Assembly: GCA_002440625.1 (NCBI GenBank)
Contig: DJUV01000279.1
Location: 1 to 15,375, forward strand
Reading direction: 5' to 3'
From: Rhodobacteraceae bacterium UBA6273
GTDB lineage: Bacteria; Pseudomonadota; Alphaproteobacteria; Rhodobacterales; Rhodobacteraceae
DNA: 15,375 bases
In this document: one piece after another, positions 12,545-15,375 of the stretch
Layout of the letters: every line of letters begins with the position of its first letter
Numbering within the stretch: the stretch's first letter is position 1
Translations under genes and position numbers: made by a program
The notes under the pieces: model-generated
What the model saw: only the letters and a program-made list of their open reading frames with translations
The model's database searches: none
Told to the model about the DNA's origin: nothing

Positions 12545-13357
12545 ATGCGCGACTTCACGATGTATCAGGTCGATGCCTTTGCCGACCGGCTTTTCACCGG
12601 CAACCCGGCGGCGGTCATGGTGCTTGACGCGCCGCTGCCCGACGCGATGATGCTGGCCATCGCCGCTGAGAACAACCTGTCGGAAACCGCTTTCTTGGTC
12701 CCTGAGGGCGACACCTACGCGATCCGCTGGTTCACGCCCTCGCAAGAGGCGGCCTTCTGCGGCCATGCCACGCTCGCCTCGGCACATGTGCTGATGGCGG
12801 AACTGGGCGTCACCGGCCCCCTTGTCTTCACGACGCGCGAGGTTGGCACCCTGCGCGTCACAGGCCGCGACGGATGCTATGAGCTTGACCTCCCGCGCAT
12901 CGACGCAACGCCGATGGAGGCGATCCCGCCCGCGCTGGCCGAGATCTTCCCCGGCGGCTGGACCGATGTGGTTCGGAACTTCGAGAATATCTTCGTCGTG
13001 CTTGCCACGCCCGAAGCCGTGCGCGCCTTCCTGCCCAACGCTGCGCGGATCGCCGCCTTGGGCGAAGGCTGCCTTGCCGTCACCGCCGAAGGTGGAACCG
13101 ACCATTACGGCAATCCCGTCGACTTCGTGTCGCGCTACTTCGCGCCCGGCCACGGGATCGAGGAAGACCCCGTCACAGGCTCGACCCAGGCGACGCTGGC
13201 GCCCTACTGGGCGGGGCGTCTCGGCAAGGACGAACTGACGGCCTTCCAGGCCTCGGCGCGCGGCGGCAGGGTCGGCTGCCGGGTGACAGCCGATCGGGTC
13301 TGCCTGACCGGACAGGCAGTGACCTACCTGAAAGGCAGCATCCGCCTGCCGGTCTGA
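12545..13357 (+). CDS. PhzF-family epimerase/isomerase-like protein
   Basis: This 270-residue protein has the two-lobed diaminopimelate-epimerase-like fold of the PhzF family. Diagnostic features are YQVDAFADRLFTGNPAAV at the N-terminus, NNLSETAF with the catalytic-type Glu47, FCGHATLASAHVL, and EDPVTGSTQATLAPYW in the second lobe. Phenazine PhzF isomerises trans-2,3-dihydro-3-hydroxyanthranilate, but no other phenazine gene is present. Most chromosomal PhzF-like proteins act on unknown substrates. GGAG 7 nt before the ATG at 12545 fixes the start; an in-frame GTG at 12512 lies inside the terminator and is rejected. Transcription must come from readthrough of the terminator 18 bp upstream or from a promoter within or before it. 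The MocR regulator may govern it. Confidence 0.92.
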   Translation: MRDFTMYQVDAFADRLFTGNPAAVMVLDAPLPDAMMLAIAAENNLSETAFLVPEGDTYAIRWFTPSQEAAFCGHATLASAHVLMAELGVTGPLVFTTREVGTLRVTGRDGCYELDLPRIDATPMEAIPPALAEIFPGGWTDVVRNFENIFVVLATPEAVRAFLPNAARIAALGEGCLAVTAEGGTDHYGNPVDFVSRYFAPGHGIEEDPVTGSTQATLAPYWAGRLGKDELTAFQASARGGRVGCRVTADRVCLTGQAVTYLKGSIRLPV

Positions 13358-13364
13358 TCCGCGC

Positions 13365-13619
13365 TCAGGCCACGGCCTCGATGCCGATGGAGCGGCGCTT
13401 CAGCTCCGCATAAAGCGCCTGCAGGACGCGCGGCTGGTTGACCGCGTTCCTGAGCGCATCGCCTAGGACGCTTTCCTTGGCTTGCGTGCTGACGCGCCAG
13501 ACCAGACGCCGCTTGACGCCGTCGTCATAGACGATCTCGACCGCGCCGGTCTTGCCTTTGCGCAGGCCAAGGTAATCGAAACCCCCGAAGGAGCTTTGGT
13601 ACGTGATGGGGAGGGGCAT
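13365..13619 (-). CDS. Small hypothetical protein (84 residues)
   Basis: This is a soluble, basic protein of unknown function. It starts with MPLPITYQSSFGGFDYLGLRKGKTG and has two likely beta strands (AVEIVYDDG, RRLVWRVS). It ends in a helical region (VLGDALRNAVNQPRVLQALYAELKRR). It has no signal peptide, membrane segment, Cys or catalytic motif. Codon use with G/C third positions and a coherent strand-helix pattern support it as real. The ribosome-binding site is weak (GAGCAG). On the minus strand TTGACC lies about 65 bp upstream as a possible -35, without a good -10. It converges on the phzF-like gene with a 7-bp gap. Confidence 0.68.
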   Translation of the reverse strand: MPLPITYQSSFGGFDYLGLRKGKTGAVEIVYDDGVKRRLVWRVSTQAKESVLGDALRNAVNQPRVLQALYAELKRRSIGIEAVA

Positions 13620-13818
13620 TTTCTGCTCTGTTTTATTGCCTCAATGCCTGAGAGATGCGGCAGGAAATTCTTTCGGTCAATCAGAAACTTACACACGGTT
13701 GCGTGAGCGAAGCCTGTCTACGGCGGAGGAATGATCGACGACCGCAGCGCCATACCAGATGTCGCGACCCGGCGCCCCCGTGTCCGCCAGATCGCGTGGC
13801 TCGCAGGCATGAAACCGA
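13620..13818. other. 199-bp intergenic region with no supported gene
   Basis: This separates the 84-residue hypothetical gene from the glycosyltransferase-like gene. A 61-residue frame on the minus strand (13689-13874) overlaps the glycosyltransferase 3' end. It has no recognised domain and no ribosome-binding site I could identify. I see no tRNA, terminator with a T-tract or repeat here. Confidence 0.45.
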
Positions 13819-14691
13819 CTATCGGCGGACAACCGCCTGACAGAATGTGAGTATTTTGTCATAGGTCGATCCAAGACTTTCCCGGCTCCAGATGCCGCTC
13901 CGGCCCCTTTTGTCCTGAATAACCTCGCCCTCCTTCAACATGAGCAGCGATTCCGGTTTGTAGTCCGCGCCGTTGAAGGTGATTGCTGCAATGGTGTCCA
14001 GCCGCCTGCGGCGTCCTGGCAGATGATTTTTCAGCCAGCCGGTGAGCGGACCGCGCGACAGGAACTCCCGCCGGAACATGACGGCAAGGCGGGGCGGGAC
14101 GGCGCGCAGGCGAGACTGCGCGAACCATGATATGAAGCGGTCATCCACATGCATGTAGCTGGCTGCGCGCAGATCGCTTTCATAAAGCTGCTGGTAGGCT
14201 TCGCACAGATTGGGCTCCGCCGCCGAGGAATAGGCCAGGACCGAGGAATTGCCGATCGCAAAGCGGTGCCCGCCGGTCAGGCGGTAAATGAAGCGGCGCA
14301 GCGTGCCGAAGCCGATGAGGTTTCCGGGCGGCAGCATGAGGTAGTCGTTCCGGCCACGCACCAGTGCGGCGACCCGGCCGAGATCTCCCGTAACCACGGT
14401 GTCAAGGTCGAGGTAGACGCAGGTGGTGTCGGACGGCAGCCCCCAGCGCGAAAAGACCGACAGCTTGACGACATAGCCGCCCCGATAGAACTCTGCACGG
14501 TCGAAGAAGGCCGGGAACCGCGCCTGTCGGATCGACGGATCGACGCCGGACCGGTCGCGGTCGGTGAATACGACAACACCGGTACAATCGCGGGAAAGCG
14601 CGCGGGCGGAGCGGGCAAGCTGGTTGACATAGTCGTCCGAATAGCGGTCACCCCAGATCGCCAGTACGAGGCACCAGCCCTTTTCCGCCAT
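13819..14691 (-). CDS. Glycosyltransferase-like protein with DxD motif
   Basis: This 290-residue protein resembles retaining nucleotide-sugar transferases of the GT8/GT-A type. An N-terminal strand (CLVLAIWGDRYSDDYV) leads to a helix and VVVFTDRD. Then come YVVKLSVFSRW and the metal-binding VYLDLDTVVTGDL (Asp95-Leu-Asp97). GNSSVLAYSS and HVDDRFISWFA resemble the later acceptor and donor region motifs. It has no transmembrane helix or signal peptide, so it probably works at the cytoplasmic side of the membrane on a surface glycan or lipid. The sugar donor is unknown. The ATG at 14691 follows AAGGGAG by 5 nt and is preferred over an in-frame GTG at 14709. It stands downstream of rpsI but beyond a terminator, with no sugar-pathway genes beside it. 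Confidence 0.7.
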   Translation of the reverse strand: MAEKGWCLVLAIWGDRYSDDYVNQLARSARALSRDCTGVVVFTDRDRSGVDPSIRQARFPAFFDRAEFYRGGYVVKLSVFSRWGLPSDTTCVYLDLDTVVTGDLGRVAALVRGRNDYLMLPPGNLIGFGTLRRFIYRLTGGHRFAIGNSSVLAYSSAAEPNLCEAYQQLYESDLRAASYMHVDDRFISWFAQSRLRAVPPRLAVMFRREFLSRGPLTGWLKNHLPGRRRRLDTIAAITFNGADYKPESLLMLKEGEVIQDKRGRSGIWSRESLGSTYDKILTFCQAVVRR

Positions 14692-14764
14692 CTGGCTCCC
14701 TTTCCTCACCCGCGCTCAGTCTGTCACGGCGCGGCGGCGCACTCAACCAGGTCCGTCCGCAAGC

Positions 14765-14795
14765 GAAAAGGCGCAAGGTTTCCCCCGCGCCTTTC
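14765..14795 (-). terminator. Probable terminator of the rplM-rpsI transcript
   Basis: On the minus strand AAAGGCGC and GCGCCTTT form an 8-bp stem with a 12-nt loop about 24 bases after the rpsI stop. The 3' arm runs into TTTTC. The T-run is short. The flanking As also make it partly symmetrical, so weak action on the other strand is possible. Confidence 0.55.
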
Positions 14796-14818
14796 GATTC
14801 TGGCAAAGCGTTGAAGGA

Positions 14819-15322
14819 TCAGCGCTTGGAGAACTGGAACGACCGGCGGGCTTTCGCCTTGCCGTATTTCTTCCGCTCGACGACGCGGCTGTCGCGGGTC
14901 AGGAAGCCTGCCGCCTTCAGCGCTGCGCGCAGCGAGGGTTCATAAAGCTGAAGCGCCTTCGAGATGCCGTGCTTGACCGCACCGGCCTGGCCCGAAAGAC
15001 CGCCGCCCGCGACCGTGGCCATCACGTCGAACTGGCCTTCGACATTGGCGACCTGGAACGGCTGGCGCAGGATCATCTGCAGAACCGGACGCGCGAAATA
15101 CTTCGAATAGTCGATGTATTCGCCCTTGTTGTTGCGGATCAGGAACTTGCCCGAACCCGGCTTGATCCAGACGCGGGCGACCGCGTCCTTGCGCTTGCCG
15201 GTGGCATAGGACCGGCCGAGCGAGTCACGCTCGGGCAGGCGCGGGGCTTCGACCGGCGCGGCGGCGGAAGTGCCCGAAACGACCGACTTCAGATCGTCGA
15301 GGGTTTTGATTTCGTCGGCCAT
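14819..15322 (-). CDS. rpsI: 30S ribosomal protein S9
   Basis: S9 is a structural protein of the small ribosomal subunit head, and its C-terminal tail reaches the P-site tRNA. The 167 residues contain the core [20 protein letters not shown], the segment [21 protein letters not shown], and the universally conserved basic end [17 protein letters not shown]. About 37 extra N-terminal residues precede the core, compared with about 130 residues in E. coli. Alphaproteobacterial S9 proteins commonly have such an extension. Two starts compete: ATG at 15328 overlaps the rplM stop as ATGA, and ATG at 15322 has GGAG at a better 9-nt spacing. I chose 15322. It is transcribed from the rplM side and ends at a terminator. 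Confidence 0.97.
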   Translation of the reverse strand: MADEIKTLDDLKSVVSGTSAAAPVEAPRLPERDSLGRSYATGKRKDAVARVWIKPGSGKFLIRNNKGEYIDYSKYFARPVLQMILRQPFQVANVEGQFDVMATVAGGGLSGQAGAVKHGISKALQLYEPSLRAALKAAGFLTRDSRVVERKKYGKAKARRSFQFSKR

Positions 15323-15324
15323 GC

Positions 15325-15375
15325 TCATGCGCTCCGGGTGTTCTTCGGGTTCATCGACTTGACGTCGAGGACTTC
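15325..15375 (-). CDS. rplM: 50S ribosomal protein L13, C-terminal end (partial)
   Basis: Only the last 16 codons and the stop are in the window, reading [16 protein letters not shown] on the minus strand. The position directly upstream of rpsI and this type of ending (LDV-x-x-MNPKN) fit alphaproteobacterial L13, an early-assembly protein of the large subunit. The TGA stop overlaps the first possible rpsI ATG as ATGA, typical of translational coupling in the rplM-rpsI operon. Confidence 0.85.
   Translation of the reverse strand, partial: EVLDVKSMNPKNTRSA

Noticed and set aside
12545..13357. Phenazine biosynthesis locus
   Set aside because: Only a PhzF-like gene is present. No phzA/B/D/E/G homologue lies in the window, and PhzF-like proteins are widespread outside phenazine producers.
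13689..13874. Minus-strand frame of 61 residues between the hypothetical gene and the glycosyltransferase-like gene
   Set aside because: It overlaps the glycosyltransferase 3' end, has no ribosome-binding site or domain I can identify, and may be chance or a remnant. Conservation data would be needed to revive it.

Overview
The window looks like ordinary chromosomal DNA from a GC-rich alphaproteobacterium, most likely of the Rhodobacterales/Paracoccaceae. The signs are strong G/C bias at third codon positions, an S9 protein with an alphaproteobacterial-style N-terminal extension in the order rplM-rpsI, a short arginine-rich DUF1127 protein, a SelO ending in FCGT, and single-gene metabolic units separated by short gaps. 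I see no transposase, integrase, CRISPR array, prophage gene or rRNA. The assignment rests on my recognition of protein families, not on a search.

Layout. Positions 1-2000 hold the 3' end of a GNAT acetyltransferase resembling aminoglycoside 6'-N-acetyltransferases (+), then rpiB and a sulfotransferase-like gene with degenerate cofactor motifs (both -). A divergent region with a 20-bp near-palindrome leads into a rightward run: a nucleoside hydrolase, selO and an endonuclease/exonuclease/phosphatase (EEP) protein starting 2 nt after selO. This is followed by tRNA-Gly(CCC), a 79-residue secreted protein and a RidA-family protein. A ureohydrolase (agmatinase/guanidinobutyrase group) runs leftward. 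Next come a secreted protein of unknown function (+), an I78-type inhibitor lipoprotein (+), an HNH endonuclease (-) and a VOC/glyoxalase protein (+).

Positions 9286-12162 form a leftward block: a MocR-type GntR/aminotransferase regulator, an AlkA-like DNA glycosylase, a serine esterase (YpfH/phospholipase group) and an unlisted 35-residue membrane miniprotein. Divergent from the regulator are a DUF1127 gene and a phzF-like gene. The shared intergenic region holds two TTG-N8-CAA sites 31 bp apart with a further palindrome between them. The DUF1127 stop codon is followed by a hairpin, a CU-rich linker and a strong intrinsic terminator. This resembles the DUF1127-linked 'cuckoo'/CcsR small-RNA loci known in Rhodobacter and is the most interesting non-coding signal here. 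The right end holds an 84-residue hypothetical gene, a glycosyltransferase-like gene, and the rpsI gene with the last codons of rplM, all leftward.

Functionally the window is mostly small-molecule salvage and damage handling: nucleoside and ribose metabolism, guanidino-compound hydrolysis, enamine deamination, alkylated-base repair and redox-linked protein AMPylation. I found no convincing multi-gene novel defence or biosynthetic system. The best leads are regulatory: the MocR operator region, the DUF1127 3' region, and the hairpins and palindromes listed below.
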